Shown: positions 28,308 through 39,700 of the stretch, in pieces
Layout: each line of letters begins with the position of its first letter
How positions within the stretch are numbered: position 1 is the stretch's first letter
Assembly: GCA_947630135.1 (NCBI GenBank)
Contig: CANRGH010000003.1
Coordinates: 142,793-206,792 of the forward strand
DNA length: 64,000 nucleotides
DNA from: an uncultured Monoglobus sp.
Lineage (GTDB): Bacteria > Bacillota > Clostridia > Monoglobales > Monoglobaceae
Direction of reading: 5' to 3'
Program-made: the position numbers and the translations under genes
The notes under the pieces: model-generated
Seen by the model: the letters and a program-made list of their open reading frames with translations, nothing else
Database searches by the model: none
What the model was told of the DNA's origin: nothing

Positions 28308-30794
28308 ATGATGTTTGAAAGCAGATTTACGGAAAGCGCCCAGAGGGCGATAAATTTGGCGGCGGAGAGCGCCCGCGATCTGGGCCACAACTATGTGGGA
28401 ACCGAGCATATGCTGCTTGGTCTGATCAAAGAGGGCGACGGCGTCGCGGCAAAGATCCTCGAGTCAAACGACATAACCGAGGAGAGTGTGAGCGGTGTTA
28501 TCCATGAGATACTCAATGTCGGCGAGCCTCTTGACGAACTCCCCGGCGGCTTCACCCCGAGAACAAAGTATGTGATCGAGCGCAGCGCGGCCGAGGCGGC
28601 AAGACTGGGCCACAACTATGTGGGAACCGAGCATCTGCTCATCGCTCTGCTCCGCGAGAGCAGCAGCATAGCGGCCAAAATATTGATAACGCTGAACGCC
28701 AATCCCCAGAAGCTTTATAGCGACATAATGAACATGCTCAGCGACAGCGACGAGGACGAGGCCGTCGGCTCGGCCGCTTACGGCGGAATGCCGCGCGGCG
28801 GACATTCGGGCGGCAGAAGGGGCAAAAACGACTGCCCCACACTGATGAAGTTCGGCAAGGACCTGACGCAGATGGCGCGCGAGAGCAAGCTTGATCCGGT
28901 AATAGGCCGTGACAAGGCGATCGAGCGCGTTATTCAGATCTTGAGCCGCCGCTCGAAGAACAACCCCTGCTTGATCGGCGAGCCCGGCGTCGGCAAGACC
29001 GCGGTGGCCGAGGGCCTGGCGCAGAAGATTGCGTCGGGTCAGGTTCCCGAGATACTCAAGGACAAGAGCATCGTCACGCTTGAGATGTCGTCAATGCTGG
29101 CGGGCGCGAAGTACCGCGGCGAATTTGAGGAGCGTCTTAAAAAGGCGATGGACGAGGTGCGCAAGTCGGGAAAGGTCATCCTTTTCATTGACGAGATACA
29201 CACGATAATCGGCGCGGGCGCCGCGGAGGGCGCGATCGACGCGGCGAATATCTTAAAGCCCGCACTGTCAAGAGGCGAGATACAGATCGTGGGCGCCACC
29301 ACCCTCGGCGAGTACAGAAAGTATATCGAAAAGGACGCGGCTCTGGAGCGCAGGTTCCAGCCCATAACGCTGGATGAGCCGACCCAGGAGGAGACGCTGG
29401 CGATACTTAAAGGCATCCGCGACAAGTACGAGGCCCACCACCGTGTGAAGATTTCGGACAAGGCTCTGGAGGCGGCGGTGTCGCTGTCCACGCGTTACAT
29501 TTCGGACCGTTTTCTGCCCGACAAGGCGATCGACCTTGTTGACGAGGCGGCGTCGCGGCTCAAGCTCAAGAACATGACCGCGCCGCCCGACGTGCGCAGC
29601 CTTGAGGAGCAGGTCGAGGCCGTCAAGGCCGAGAAGGAGTCGGCGATCACCACTCAGGAATATGAGAAGGCGGCGCAGCTCCGCGACAAGGAGCGCGAGC
29701 TTCGCGAAAAGCTCAAAGAGACCAAGGAGAGCTGGGCGCAGGGCAGCTCGGGCACTCAGGCAGTCGTTACCGAGAATGAGATAGCCGAGATCGTGTCGCT
29801 CTGGACGGGCGTGCCGGTCAAGACTCTCGAGGAGACCGAGAGCGAGCGTCTGCTCCGTCTTGAGGAGATCCTTCATGGCAGAGTGGTTGGCCAGGACGAG
29901 GCAGTAAGCGCGGTCGCCAAGGCGATCCGCCGCGGCAGAGTCGGCCTTAAGGACCCCAAGCGCCCGATAGGCTCGTTTATATTCTTAGGCCCCACGGGCG
30001 TGGGCAAGACCGAGCTTTCAAAGGCTTTGGCCGAGGCGATGTTCGGCGACGAGGACGCGGTGATCCGCGTTGACATGTCGGAGTATATGGAGAAACATTC
30101 GGTGTCAAGACTTGTAGGCTCGCCTCCGGGATATGTGGGCTATGACGAGGGCGGCCAGCTCACCGACAAGGTGAGGACCAAGCCCTACTCGGTTATCCTG
30201 TTTGACGAGATCGAAAAGGCCCACCCCGACGTGTTCAACATCATGCTCCAGATATTGGAGGACGGAATTCTGACCGACAGTCAGGGCCGCAGGGTAGACT
30301 TCCGCAACACGATCATCATCATGACCTCGAATTTGGGCGCGCGACTGATAACCGGCGGAACAAAGTCGCTCGGCTTCGCCGCAGCGGATGATGACAAGCG
30401 GGACGAGAAGGACTATGACAAGATCAAGGAAAGCGTGCTGGGCGAGCTCAAGCAGGCGTTCAGGCCCGAGTTTCTGAACAGGATCGACGAGATAATCGTG
30501 TTCCGCAAGCTCACCAAGGACGACATCAAAAAGATAGCGGGCATGATGCTCAAAACTCTGTCGGCGCGGCTTGAGGAAAACGGCATCAAGGCCGAGTTCA
30601 CCGACGCGGCGATCGACAAGATAGCCGAGAACGGATTTGACGACAACTACGGCGCGCGCCCGCTGCGCAGAGCGATCCAGTCGGGCATTGAGGACATGAT
30701 CGCCGAAAGCATGCTCGAGGGCAAAATAAAGCCCGGCGAGACAGCAAAGGTCGACGCGACCGAAAGCGGATTTACGGTTACTCCCGCGGAATAA
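28308..30794 (+). CDS. clpC: ATP-dependent Clp protease ATPase ClpC
   Basis: About 828 residues. Two Clp_N repeats ([18 protein letters not shown] and [18 protein letters not shown]), AAA-1 with [15 protein letters not shown], a middle UVR/coiled segment ([19 protein letters not shown]), and AAA-2 with [15 protein letters not shown] and [15 protein letters not shown]. It unfolds substrates, including arginine-phosphorylated ones, for ClpP. Start placed at ATG 28308; a GTG at 28299 is in frame. Confidence 0.97.
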   Translation: MMFESRFTESAQRAINLAAESARDLGHNYVGTEHMLLGLIKEGDGVAAKILESNDITEESVSGVIHEILNVGEPLDELPGGFTPRTKYVIERSAAEAARLGHNYVGTEHLLIALLRESSSIAAKILITLNANPQKLYSDIMNMLSDSDEDEAVGSAAYGGMPRGGHSGGRRGKNDCPTLMKFGKDLTQMARESKLDPVIGRDKAIERVIQILSRRSKNNPCLIGEPGVGKTAVAEGLAQKIASGQVPEILKDKSIVTLEMSSMLAGAKYRGEFEERLKKAMDEVRKSGKVILFIDEIHTIIGAGAAEGAIDAANILKPALSRGEIQIVGATTLGEYRKYIEKDAALERRFQPITLDEPTQEETLAILKGIRDKYEAHHRVKISDKALEAAVSLSTRYISDRFLPDKAIDLVDEAASRLKLKNMTAPPDVRSLEEQVEAVKAEKESAITTQEYEKAAQLRDKERELREKLKETKESWAQGSSGTQAVVTENEIAEIVSLWTGVPVKTLEETESERLLRLEEILHGRVVGQDEAVSAVAKAIRRGRVGLKDPKRPIGSFIFLGPTGVGKTELSKALAEAMFGDEDAVIRVDMSEYMEKHSVSRLVGSPPGYVGYDEGGQLTDKVRTKPYSVILFDEIEKAHPDVFNIMLQILEDGILTDSQGRRVDFRNTIIIMTSNLGARLITGGTKSLGFAAADDDKRDEKDYDKIKESVLGELKQAFRPEFLNRIDEIIVFRKLTKDDIKKIAGMMLKTLSARLEENGIKAEFTDAAIDKIAENGFDDNYGARPLRRAIQSGIEDMIAESMLEGKIKPGETAKVDATESGFTVTPAE

Positions 30795-30801
30795 TAAATC
30801 A

Positions 30802-30832
30802 ACAAAACCGCCGGCGCCCGCCGGCGGTTTTG
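30802..30832 (+). terminator. Terminator of the clpC operon
   Basis: ACAAAACCGCCGG pairs with CCGGCGGTTTTGT, a long stem with A and T tails directly after clpC. Confidence 0.85.
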
Positions 30833-30862
30833 TCATGCAAAGCGCGGAACGCGAATTTTAAA

Positions 30863-30891
30863 TTGACAAAATTTCTTTTCGGCTGTAAAAT
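30863..30891 (+). promoter_or_regulatory. Promoter of the agr two-component genes
   Basis: TTGACA (30863-30868), 17-nt spacer, TAAAAT (30886-30891), about 20 nt before the response-regulator start. Confidence 0.75.
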
Positions 30892-30911
30892 AAAAAATGA
30901 GAGGTGATAAT

Positions 30912-31622
30912 ATGACGCTTCGTATAGCCGTATGCGATGATGAAAACAGTTGGATAAATCAAATTGAGGAACATCTTGTTCGGTTAAATAAAATATATAA
31001 AAGCATTACTTGGGATGTGTTTTACTCCGGAGAACAACTTTTAGATTGTTATACTAGAGGTCATAAATATGATGTTTTAATTGCGGATATTGAATTAGAC
31101 GGCATAAATGGGATTGAAATGTCCTGTAAAATTCGAAAATTGGATAAAAAGATAATAATTATCTTTTTGACTAATTATGATAAATATATCCGTGATTGTT
31201 TCGAGTGTGCTCCATCCGGATTTCTTGACAAACCCGTAAGTTATGAGGAGCTTAAAAGTACATTGGAGCGGGTTGCGATAGATATTGTCAACTCAAATTA
31301 CTTTACATTTAAAAATAACAGACAGGAATATAGAATAACATATGATGAAATTCTGTATTTAAACAGTGATAAGCGAAAGATAGTTTTACATACACTCGAT
31401 ACAATATATGAGTTTTGGGGGAAATTAAAAGACTATAAAGAAATATTTTTACAACATGGTTTTGTTGTAACCCACAATTCATTTTGCGTAAATCCGGCCT
31501 ATATCGTTAAGCGCACCAAAAGCCAAGTGACATTGTCAAACGGTGATGTTATCCCAATAAGCAACTCATGCAGAGAAAACTTTGAAAATGCATATTTAAA
31601 TTTTGTTATTGAAATGAGGTAA
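30912..31622 (+). CDS. AgrA-like LytTR response regulator
   Basis: About 236 residues from ATG 30912, preceded by GAGGTGAT. Receiver domain: RIAVCDDENSWINQIEE with the acidic pair, the phospho-acceptor aspartate in DVLIADIELDGINGIEM, and the conserved lysine in PSGFLDKPVSYEEL. The C-terminal LytTR DNA-binding domain begins near residue 135 (QEYRITYDEILYLNSDKRKI). It is AT-rich unlike the preceding clp genes. With the next three genes it forms an agr quorum-sensing locus in the order regulator-kinase-agrB-agrD. Confidence 0.9.
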   Translation: MTLRIAVCDDENSWINQIEEHLVRLNKIYKSITWDVFYSGEQLLDCYTRGHKYDVLIADIELDGINGIEMSCKIRKLDKKIIIIFLTNYDKYIRDCFECAPSGFLDKPVSYEELKSTLERVAIDIVNSNYFTFKNNRQEYRITYDEILYLNSDKRKIVLHTLDTIYEFWGKLKDYKEIFLQHGFVVTHNSFCVNPAYIVKRTKSQVTLSNGDVIPISNSCRENFENAYLNFVIEMR

Positions 31623-31628
31623 TAGATC

Positions 31629-32918
31629 ATGTTTTTATTTTTAAATATTGCAATTATTACTTTTCAAATGATTATGACATATATGTTATATGATAATTTT
31701 ATGGAGTGTAATAATAAGGTATTAAAAAATGTTTTAAAAATATTTTTTATTTTGGTTTTGTTAGCAAATTATCTTATTGGCGGGGGTCTGATTGCGACTA
31801 CTGTAATTTTTATAGCTGCGGCGCTCATAGGAACATTGTGCTATGACTCTGATTGGAAATCGAAATTGTTTTGCGCGCTCGGCATCACGCTGATTTCCGA
31901 TGCGATGGAGTACATAGCGGGAGCGTTGTTGTTGATCCTAAATCAAATTCGGCCCATTGATTTAATTGATGAAACAACATACCGCATAGTAGGAATGATT
32001 TCTTCTAAAATATTGTTGTTTATAGCAATTAAATTCATCTGTATATTTTGGAATAAAAAGTATTCACATATTTATCGAAATTATTGGATAGCGCTTATGA
32101 CTTTACCGATAATGAATATGGCAATTGTGATGTCTGTTGTATATTTTTTCAAATCGGTTTCACCCGAAAGTGAAGTGCCAATGTTAATTTTGATGATATG
32201 TACAATGTACAGCAGCGTTATCAGTTTTTATTTATTTGACAGACTAATTGAGTCATTTGAAACAAAATTAAAAAATGCTTTATTGGAAAGTCATGTTGAC
32301 GAGCAGAACGAATACATGAGGAAGCAAACCTATGATAATAAAAAAATGGTTTCAATAAAACATGATTTTAAAAACCATTTGCAAATTCTGTTTTCATTAA
32401 TAAAAGACAAAAATATGGATGAAGCAGAAAAATATATTTTGGAATTGGATGTTGAGCAGATCGGTAATGACGATGAAATAATGAATACAGGAAATCTGTC
32501 GCTTGATTCCATAATAAACTCAAAAATATCGCAAGCTCATAAAAATAATATCACAACAGAATTAAATATTAAAAAGCTGCCTTGTGATTTAAAATTAACC
32601 GGTGTAGAGTGTTGTATGCTGCTCGGAAATCTTTTTGATAACGCGATTGAAGGGTGTTTAGGATTAGAACCCGAAAATAGGAAAATAATCTTTGATATAT
32701 TCTTTCGCCAACGTCAGCTGTTTATAGGAATACAAAATACAACCGACAAAAAAGTTGAGTTTGCGAACGGAAAACCGTTGACCGATAAGAGCGATAAAAT
32801 AAATCACGGCATAGGCATTAATAATATTACCGAAGTGGTGGAAAAATATAACGGTATATTTAGGGCGTCGTGTCATGACGGATTTTATGAGACAAATATA
32901 ATTCTGTTTGACATATAA
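31629..32918 (+). CDS. AgrC-like GHKL sensor histidine kinase
   Basis: 429 residues. The N-terminal half has about six membrane helices. The cytoplasmic half has the phospho-acceptor histidine in VSIKHDFKNHLQILFSLI, the N box in LLGNLFDNAIEGCL and the G box in GIGINNITEVVEKYNG, which is the AgrC/HPK10 pattern. It should bind the peptide signal made by AgrB and AgrD and phosphorylate the regulator seven nt upstream. AT-rich codon use. Confidence 0.9.
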   Translation: MFLFLNIAIITFQMIMTYMLYDNFMECNNKVLKNVLKIFFILVLLANYLIGGGLIATTVIFIAAALIGTLCYDSDWKSKLFCALGITLISDAMEYIAGALLLILNQIRPIDLIDETTYRIVGMISSKILLFIAIKFICIFWNKKYSHIYRNYWIALMTLPIMNMAIVMSVVYFFKSVSPESEVPMLILMICTMYSSVISFYLFDRLIESFETKLKNALLESHVDEQNEYMRKQTYDNKKMVSIKHDFKNHLQILFSLIKDKNMDEAEKYILELDVEQIGNDDEIMNTGNLSLDSIINSKISQAHKNNITTELNIKKLPCDLKLTGVECCMLLGNLFDNAIEGCLGLEPENRKIIFDIFFRQRQLFIGIQNTTDKKVEFANGKPLTDKSDKINHGIGINNITEVVEKYNGIFRASCHDGFYETNIILFDI

Positions 32919-32959
32919 AAATTTTTTTCACTTCGTGCCTGATTTAGCGCGCTTCGCGC

Positions 32960-32990
32960 CAAAGGACGCTTGACAGCGTTCTTTTTTTAT
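32960..32990 (+). terminator. Weak terminator after the agr kinase
   Basis: GGACGC and GCGTTC pair around TTGACA, followed by TTTTTTTATT. It separates the two-component pair from agrB. Confidence 0.55.
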
Positions 32991-33122
32991 TGATATAGTT
33001 TTAACGTAATGTTTAGACTGCCCGATTTTTAATTAAAAATTACATGAAACGGCCTAATTATTACATTTACAGCGATTTGTCAAATTATTGTGTTATAATA
33101 CCTAAAAAAGAGGTTCAATAAT

Positions 33123-33728
33123 ATGTTACATGAGATGTGTGCAATATTAGCAAATTGTATTTGCAAAAATAATTATATAACAGATAATGACAAAAAAGAA
33201 GTAGTGACTTATGGATTTGAAATACTAGTTTCAACAGTAATTAACGTAATAATTGTTTTATTGATAGGATTTATAAACAAAAGATTATTTGAAACAATAC
33301 TATTTCTAATTTCTTTTATGCCATTAAGGACTTATAGCGGTGGATATCACGCAACTACGCATATGCGATGTTTTTTAATTTTGCTTGGGTGTGTAATGGT
33401 TCAATATGTTTTATTAAATTCATTACCAATCAATATTATAAATGTATTATCAATCACCATGTTGGTTTACGGAGAAATAGTTATTTTTATATTGGCGCCC
33501 ATTATAGATAATAATCACCCTATGTCAAAGCAACAGATTAACAACATACACAAAATTTGTAAAACTATGTTATTGATAATACTTTTGATTGCACTAGTAT
33601 TTTTTGAACTTACTACATCAAATTATATATTTTCATTTTCATATGGTGTAGCAATTACAGGAACATCCATGATAATAGCAAAAATTAAAATAATTCTCTC
33701 ATGTAAGAAAGGGGGATCAGCGACATGA
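33123..33728 (+). CDS. agrB: AgrB-type peptide-processing membrane protease
   Basis: 201 residues, mostly membrane helices. The AgrB signature is LRTYSGGYHATTHMRC, with catalytic His at about residue 76 and Cys at about 83, the spacing of staphylococcal His77/Cys84. It should cleave AgrD at its C-terminal side and form the thiolactone. A TATAAT lies at 33094-33099 upstream and AAAGAGG precedes ATG 33123. The stop overlaps the agrD start (ATGA). Confidence 0.93.
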   Translation: MLHEMCAILANCICKNNYITDNDKKEVVTYGFEILVSTVINVIIVLLIGFINKRLFETILFLISFMPLRTYSGGYHATTHMRCFLILLGCVMVQYVLLNSLPINIINVLSITMLVYGEIVIFILAPIIDNNHPMSKQQINNIHKICKTMLLIILLIALVFFELTTSNYIFSFSYGVAITGTSMIIAKIKIILSCKKGGSAT

Positions 33729-33873
33729 AAAAAAGATATTTTCATTATTAATGAAGTACAGTAGTAGTTTGATGGCTGTTGCTATTTTTGTGGCTATTTT
33801 TTCTAAAAACACTACTTGTTCATCATTATTCCATCAACCGGCAGTGCCAAAAACGCTACTTGAAACAGACTAG
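33725..33873 (+). CDS. agrD: AgrD cyclic-lactone autoinducer precursor with an apparent frameshift in an A7 run
   Basis: The ATG at 33725 overlaps the agrB stop and has a strong GGGGG site, but as written it reads only MKKRYFHY and stops. Slipping back one base on the seven A residues after ATG gives MKKKIFSLLMKYSSSLMAVA, then IFVAIFSKNTTCSSLFHQPA and VPKTLLETD, a textbook AgrD: amphipathic leader, central signal region with one Cys (NTTCSSLF) and acidic tail. Without a slip, reinitiation at ATG 33751, which overlaps the stop as TAATG, gives a 40-residue form starting MKYSSS. Real slippage, coupling, or a sequence error are all possible. Confidence 0.85.
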
Positions 33874-33925
33874 TTGCAGTTGAAAACCATCAAAATGAGC
33901 AGAGTCTTAAAACTCTATTCTTCAT

Positions 33926-33954
33926 TTGATAAAACCAAAAACCCAAATTATATT
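33926..33954 (+). promoter_or_regulatory. Predicted promoter of the Kelch/RCC1 gene
   Basis: TTGATA (33926-33931), 17-nt spacer, TATATT (33949-33954), about 87 nt before the start codon. Confidence 0.5.
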
Positions 33955-34040
33955 ATACAATCATTTGGTTTGTTATCCATTTTCTGCAGATAATTATGAA
34001 AAAGTATCGAAAAATTTTGAAAATCTAGGAGGAATATACA

Positions 34041-36668
34041 ATGAAAAAAATAATAACTACTTTAACAATAATCGCAATGCTTATTTGTTCGATTAATATA
34101 GGCGCTGTTTGTGCGGAGTCGACGGATAATATAGAAGACAACATATTGAAAAACAATGTAGAAACGGCAGAATATGAAGTAAAAAAACTTGAAACAGGTG
34201 AATATGTTGCTTTAAACATACTAAAAAGAGATTTGGAAGTGTATATAACTGATGGATATAATCCAGTATCCGATGCTGAGGTTACAATAGCCGGTATTAC
34301 AGCTTTGACTAACGAAAACGGTGTGGCCAGTTTTGAAAGTATACCCACATCTGATGACAGTTATGACCTGTCAGTATTATCAAATAAATATGGCAGTAGA
34401 GATACAAGTATTTTGCTGTTGCCTTCTAAATTATTGAATGATGCTAACGAAACAATTGAAACTACCAAGTGTACAATTTCTTTTTGGACCCCGAACCCTA
34501 ACCAAGAAGAAAAAATTGGTAATATGCCGGAACCAATTCTTGAAGATATAATCGGAACATGGGAGTATGTTTCCGGAGCTCCACAAAATGTGCAGTTAGT
34601 TGAAAGTTATGCCGGTTATATATACGTTATGGGTATTAGCGAAAATAAAGCTTTTGATATTGCTGAAAAAGAATGGATAACTCTTTCAAATAACATAATA
34701 AGTATAGCTACATACTATCAGTCGCCATATTTGTTTTTAGATGGAAATTTATATAGATATTTTTCGACATATGATGCCGATGGAGAAGATTCTGAAGGTA
34801 ATGAATACTATAAGTCCAGCTCTTATATACTTGAGTATAATTTAGATGACGGAACTATCAGAGAAGCCTATTATGGAAAGTATGATGGTGAATATTTTGA
34901 TTCTGCTGTTGAAAGTAATGGATTTTTGTTTTTTGCAGGAGGAAGAAGCTTAGAAGAGGATACAGGCGGAACAGATGATAACTATTATATCGACCGTTTT
35001 TCTCCGGTATTTGATGAATTTAAAACAGTAGGTAATGTGTTAAATAATGATATTATAACAACAGTTGTTGATTGTGACACCGATGATTATATATATTATT
35101 TTGAAGAAGCATTCAGAGATTCCGAACCTCAAATATGCCAAAGATTAAATTCGGGATCAAATGTTATAGACACAGTCTATTATTATAATGACTATGCAAA
35201 ATCGGATGCAGCAGGATGCGCAATTGAAAATAAAATATATTTTGCCGGTGGAACCGATCAAATGAATACTTTGGCTATTTTTGATTTTGAAGCAAATATA
35301 TGGAATGTAAATGATAATATGCCCACTGCACGCAAAAATGCTGCTATTGAATATAGAAATAATAGAATTTATGTATTAGGGGGCCTTAATTCAAATGAGA
35401 TAAACACATATTCTATAGATACATATAATACCCTTACTGCTACTTGGTCAAAAAAAATATATAATTCGAATTTAAATATTTCCAATAAACAAACAGCTGT
35501 ATATAATAATCGGCTTTATGCTTCTAATAATGGAATTCTTGGAATTTATAACATGCCGCTGCCAGACATAGCATATTCTGAACCTCAAACAATATATTTT
35601 GACTCGGACGTAACATTGGTAAATGCGCGTCGTGCACAGACATTAGCGATTTGTGGAAACAAGATTTATGGATGGGGAGAGGGATATTATGCTGATGGAA
35701 CAGACTCGATGTGTACGATTGCTTATCCTCAACTCATCAGTGACGGTACAATAATTAAAAATCCTATTCAAGTAAGTAGAGGTAAAAATCATAACATTGC
35801 ACTTGAAGCTGATGGAACTGTTTGGGGCTGGGGCAGTAATTCAAATTATCCGATGGGTGCCGGTGCGGGTAAATTTAAAACTTTAACAAAAATTGATTCT
35901 ATATCAAATGTAAAACAAGTTGCAGCTGGAACAGAGTTTACTATATTTTTAAAAAAAGATGGCACTCTTTGGGGAGTTGGTAAAAATGATGTAGGACAAT
36001 TAGGTCAAGGAATGACATCAAACTACATTTCAACACCTGTACAAATAACAAGCAAAACTGATTTTACAGAAGTTAGTGTAGGTGAAGATTATGTTGCTGC
36101 TGTTGCAAGTGATGGTTTATATACATGGGGAGGAAATATGAAAGGACAGCTTGGTAATGGAAAATGTGGTAGTCGTCAAGATGATCCGGATTATGACCCA
36201 ATCCCGGATTTAGTAAGTGGTACATTGCCTATAGGTGAAACGTATATGAAAGTATCGGCAGGGATAAATTTCTGTCTTGCTTTGACTAATTTAAATAACG
36301 TATATGCATGGGGTAACAATGATAGTGGTCAGCTTGGCAAAGGAAACAAAACAAATACATATGAGCCAACAAAAGTTATAAATATATCCGATATTAAAAA
36401 TATCGCTGCAGGGAGAAACAGTGCGCTTGTAATTGATAAAAATGGCAATGTATATGGTTGGGGCGAAGGACGAAACGGCCAACTTGGTCTTCCGGACGTG
36501 ACCGGCTCTATACTTTCTCCTCAAGAGATTGTATCTTTAAATAACAAAGGAATAGATCAAATAACTTGCGGAGATGATTTTAGCATTGCAATTAAAGCAG
36601 GAACAAGATATGGTTATGCATTTGGAAACAACAGTAATGGTTCGCTTGGAATTGTCAGAAATTATTAA
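34041..36668 (+). CDS. Secreted Kelch- and RCC1-repeat protein
   Basis: 875 residues behind AGGAGGA. Signal peptide MKKIITTLTIIAMLICSINI followed by GAVCAES. Residues about 70-120 resemble a carboxypeptidase-regulatory/Cna-B-type beta fold (DGYNPVSDAEVTIAG, NENGVASFESIP). The middle has Kelch-like repeats (NGFLFFAGGRS, NKIYFAGGTD, NRIYVLGGLNS). The C-terminal third has about seven RCC1-type blades, for example GTLWGVGKNDVGQLGQG and NVYAWGNNDSGQLGKG. Two propellers on a secreted protein suggest a binding role. It is AT-rich and lies directly after agrD, so agr control is plausible but not shown. Confidence 0.88.
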   Translation: MKKIITTLTIIAMLICSINIGAVCAESTDNIEDNILKNNVETAEYEVKKLETGEYVALNILKRDLEVYITDGYNPVSDAEVTIAGITALTNENGVASFESIPTSDDSYDLSVLSNKYGSRDTSILLLPSKLLNDANETIETTKCTISFWTPNPNQEEKIGNMPEPILEDIIGTWEYVSGAPQNVQLVESYAGYIYVMGISENKAFDIAEKEWITLSNNIISIATYYQSPYLFLDGNLYRYFSTYDADGEDSEGNEYYKSSSYILEYNLDDGTIREAYYGKYDGEYFDSAVESNGFLFFAGGRSLEEDTGGTDDNYYIDRFSPVFDEFKTVGNVLNNDIITTVVDCDTDDYIYYFEEAFRDSEPQICQRLNSGSNVIDTVYYYNDYAKSDAAGCAIENKIYFAGGTDQMNTLAIFDFEANIWNVNDNMPTARKNAAIEYRNNRIYVLGGLNSNEINTYSIDTYNTLTATWSKKIYNSNLNISNKQTAVYNNRLYASNNGILGIYNMPLPDIAYSEPQTIYFDSDVTLVNARRAQTLAICGNKIYGWGEGYYADGTDSMCTIAYPQLISDGTIIKNPIQVSRGKNHNIALEADGTVWGWGSNSNYPMGAGAGKFKTLTKIDSISNVKQVAAGTEFTIFLKKDGTLWGVGKNDVGQLGQGMTSNYISTPVQITSKTDFTEVSVGEDYVAAVASDGLYTWGGNMKGQLGNGKCGSRQDDPDYDPIPDLVSGTLPIGETYMKVSAGINFCLALTNLNNVYAWGNNDSGQLGKGNKTNTYEPTKVINISDIKNIAAGRNSALVIDKNGNVYGWGEGRNGQLGLPDVTGSILSPQEIVSLNNKGIDQITCGDDFSIAIKAGTRYGYAFGNNSNGSLGIVRNY

Positions 36669-36713
36669 ATTATATTTGTTAAAATAAAGTTTTATGAACA
36701 AGGAGGAATACTC

Positions 36714-39700
36714 GTGAAAAAGTTAGTAACGCCGCTTATTCTGATTGCCTTATTTTTATACATAATGCTCAGTCAATCTAATATTTATGCCGAAACCTCG
36801 AATGATTTTACATATCAGGTTAATTCTGATAGTACGACAGTAACAATAACAAAATATACCGGAAACGACTCTGAGCCGGTTGTGCCTTCCAAAATCGAGG
36901 GTATGACAGTAACCGAAATTGCCAATAATGTTTTTCCGGTGAACGTGAACGCTGTCGTAATTCCTCAAACCGTGATCAAAATTGCGGTGTCAGCGTTCGG
37001 CAACTTTCAGTGCATAATCTGCGGATATCCGGGATCTTTTGCGGAGACATATGCCGATATGCGGGGGTTTATCTTTGTAAATCTGGAGTCGGAGCTCTAT
37101 GCGGACGGATATATCTGCGGAATAAACGAGGACGAAACTCTGACAATAAAAAGCCGCGCAGCACAGTCCGATATAACAAGTCTTGACATACCGACAGAGC
37201 TTAAAGGAAAGACAGTCACGGGAATCGACAGTAACGCTATCGCTTTATACGGTCTTGAGCAGATATACATTCCCGAGACGATCACGTCAATAGGAGACGG
37301 CATCGCAAGAGCATGTATGTCATTAAAAGAGATAGCTGTGGCGGATGCAAACCCGTCCTATCGCTCATCGGACGGTATTCTGTTTAGCAGAGATATGACC
37401 GAACTTATAGAGTATCCGGCGGCAAGAGCGGGTGAGTCATACGCTGTGCCTGATCCGGTTACAATAATTTCGCCATACGCTTTCATGAATGCCGCCAACT
37501 TGGTTAGCGTTACGATGAATGACAGCGTTTCAAAGATCGGACGGAACGCGTTCGCGAACTGCGCTTCGCTGAAAAACGCGGAGTTATCGGAGAAAATAAC
37601 CGAGATCCCGGTGATGCTTTTCAGCGGATGCAGGGCTCTTACGGATATTGTGATCAAAGACGGCGTTCAAAGCATGGGAGCGAACGCGTTCAGAAATTCC
37701 GGACTTAAAACAATAGTTATACCTAAAAGCGTGAATTCAATTGCTGACACAGCGTTTAACGGTATTACGGAGCTTACAATATACGGCGTGACCGGTTCAT
37801 ATGCCGAGACGTTTGCAAATGAAAAGAGTTATACATTTGTCGATATATCGACTCGGCCCACTCCCGAGCCCACAGCGACACCGGAAGGCACTTCAACTCC
37901 CGAGCCTACCGAAGTTCCAACCTCAACAGCTGTTCCAACCGCCGCGCCTGTGCCAACTGCAACCTCTGATCCTATGGAACTGCATATTTCAAATTTTAGC
38001 AACAATCGTCTCTATGTAGACATAGTCAGCGGATATCCTATGGGCGGCACGGTCAATTTTACGGTTATAGCCGCAAAATATTCAGATGATATGTTGAGCG
38101 ATATTTTGATCCAAGATGTGGAAGTCAGCACTTACGGCGTCGAAACAACATATCATATAGCTTTAGATAGAGAAATCAGTAATAACAATGACAACGAGTA
38201 CATAAAGTTTATGCTTTGGGATGATCTTGAAAACTGCATGCCGCTGTGCAAGCCGTACACGGTCAAAAAGGTTACAGCTTTCCCAGGCGCGGAAGGCGGC
38301 GGACAATATGCTACCGGCGCAAGAGGATACGGCAACACAGAAGTATATCATGTGACAAACCTTGACGACAGCGGTTCGGGCTCTTTCAGAGAGGCGGTAT
38401 CGAAGCCCGGCAGAATTGTTGTATTTGATGTTGGCGGAACGATTAATCTTAAAAGCTCGATCAGAAATATAATCGGTGTGACAATACTTGGTCAGACAGC
38501 GCCCGGAGATGGCATAACAATTACCGGCGCAAATCTTGAGCTTGGCGGTTCTGATATAATACGTTATTTGAGAATAAGACCTACGTTTGTTAATAAAATT
38601 GAAGCGGACGCTTTGGGCGGTTACCCATCTGGAACAATAATAGACCATTGCTCGGTGAGTTACAGTATTGATGAAGCGTTGTCGATATATAACTGCTCGG
38701 ATACGACCGTGCAGAACTGCATAAGCTCCGAGAGCCTGAAAAACGGCGGCCACTCCAAGGGCGCCCACGGCTACGGCGGCATCTGGGGAGGCACGAACGC
38801 GAGCTTCCACCACAACCTGCTGGCAAGCCACGACAGCCGGAACCCAAGACTCGCGGCGGGTCGTTTAGAGGGCGACATTGATTATGATATGAGCGAGCAA
38901 GCGACTTTGACCGATCTTCGCAACAACATAATCTATAACTGGGGCGGCAACTCCGCCTACGGCGGTCAGGGCGCGATGGCGGCGAATATAATTAACAGCT
39001 ACTATAAACCCGGCCCGTCGACGACAAGCCACCGCTCAAGAATATTTCAGACGACATCCACCGGAAACGGCATAACCTCAAAATGGGCGACCGACCTGTA
39101 TGTTGACGGAAACTATATGGAAGGCAGCGAGGCTGTCACGGCCGACAACTCAAAGGGAGTCGATCACGACAGCACAGTCGCTCAATATTACGTCTGGACA
39201 AAGGACAATATCACCGACGAGGCAAGAGCCGTGCATTTTAAATATGAGGACGACTATCCCGTGACAACACAGACCGCCGAGGAGACTTATGACACTCTGC
39301 TCGACCACATCGGAGCGTCGCTTCCGAGGCGCGACGAGACCGACGCGAGAATAATCAGCGAGGTAAGAAACGGACAAGGCAGAATAATCGACAATGAGGC
39401 CGAGGTCGGAGGAGTTATGCAATACCCGACTGTGTATCGTTGGTTCGAGATCCCGCAGGAGTGGAAGGACGCGAACGGCATGGGCGGCGCCTACGAGGGC
39501 GACATAGTTCCCGACGGACGTTGGAAGGGATACACATGGATAGAGGCGTATGTCAACGAGTGGACCGAGCAGCAGGAAAATCCGACCAATCCGGATGTGA
39601 TGATACAGGCGAGCGCCAATGGCAATAACATCACGGTTTCGGCAGAGGCTTCGCCCGTGGGCGGCAGCCCGATAACAAAGATAGTGATCTATGACGGCGA

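Noticed and set aside
33725..33751. The eight-codon frame MKKRYFHY as an independent peptide gene
   Set aside because: It has the start of agrD and a one-base shift restores the full AgrD, so it is better seen as the agrD 5' end.
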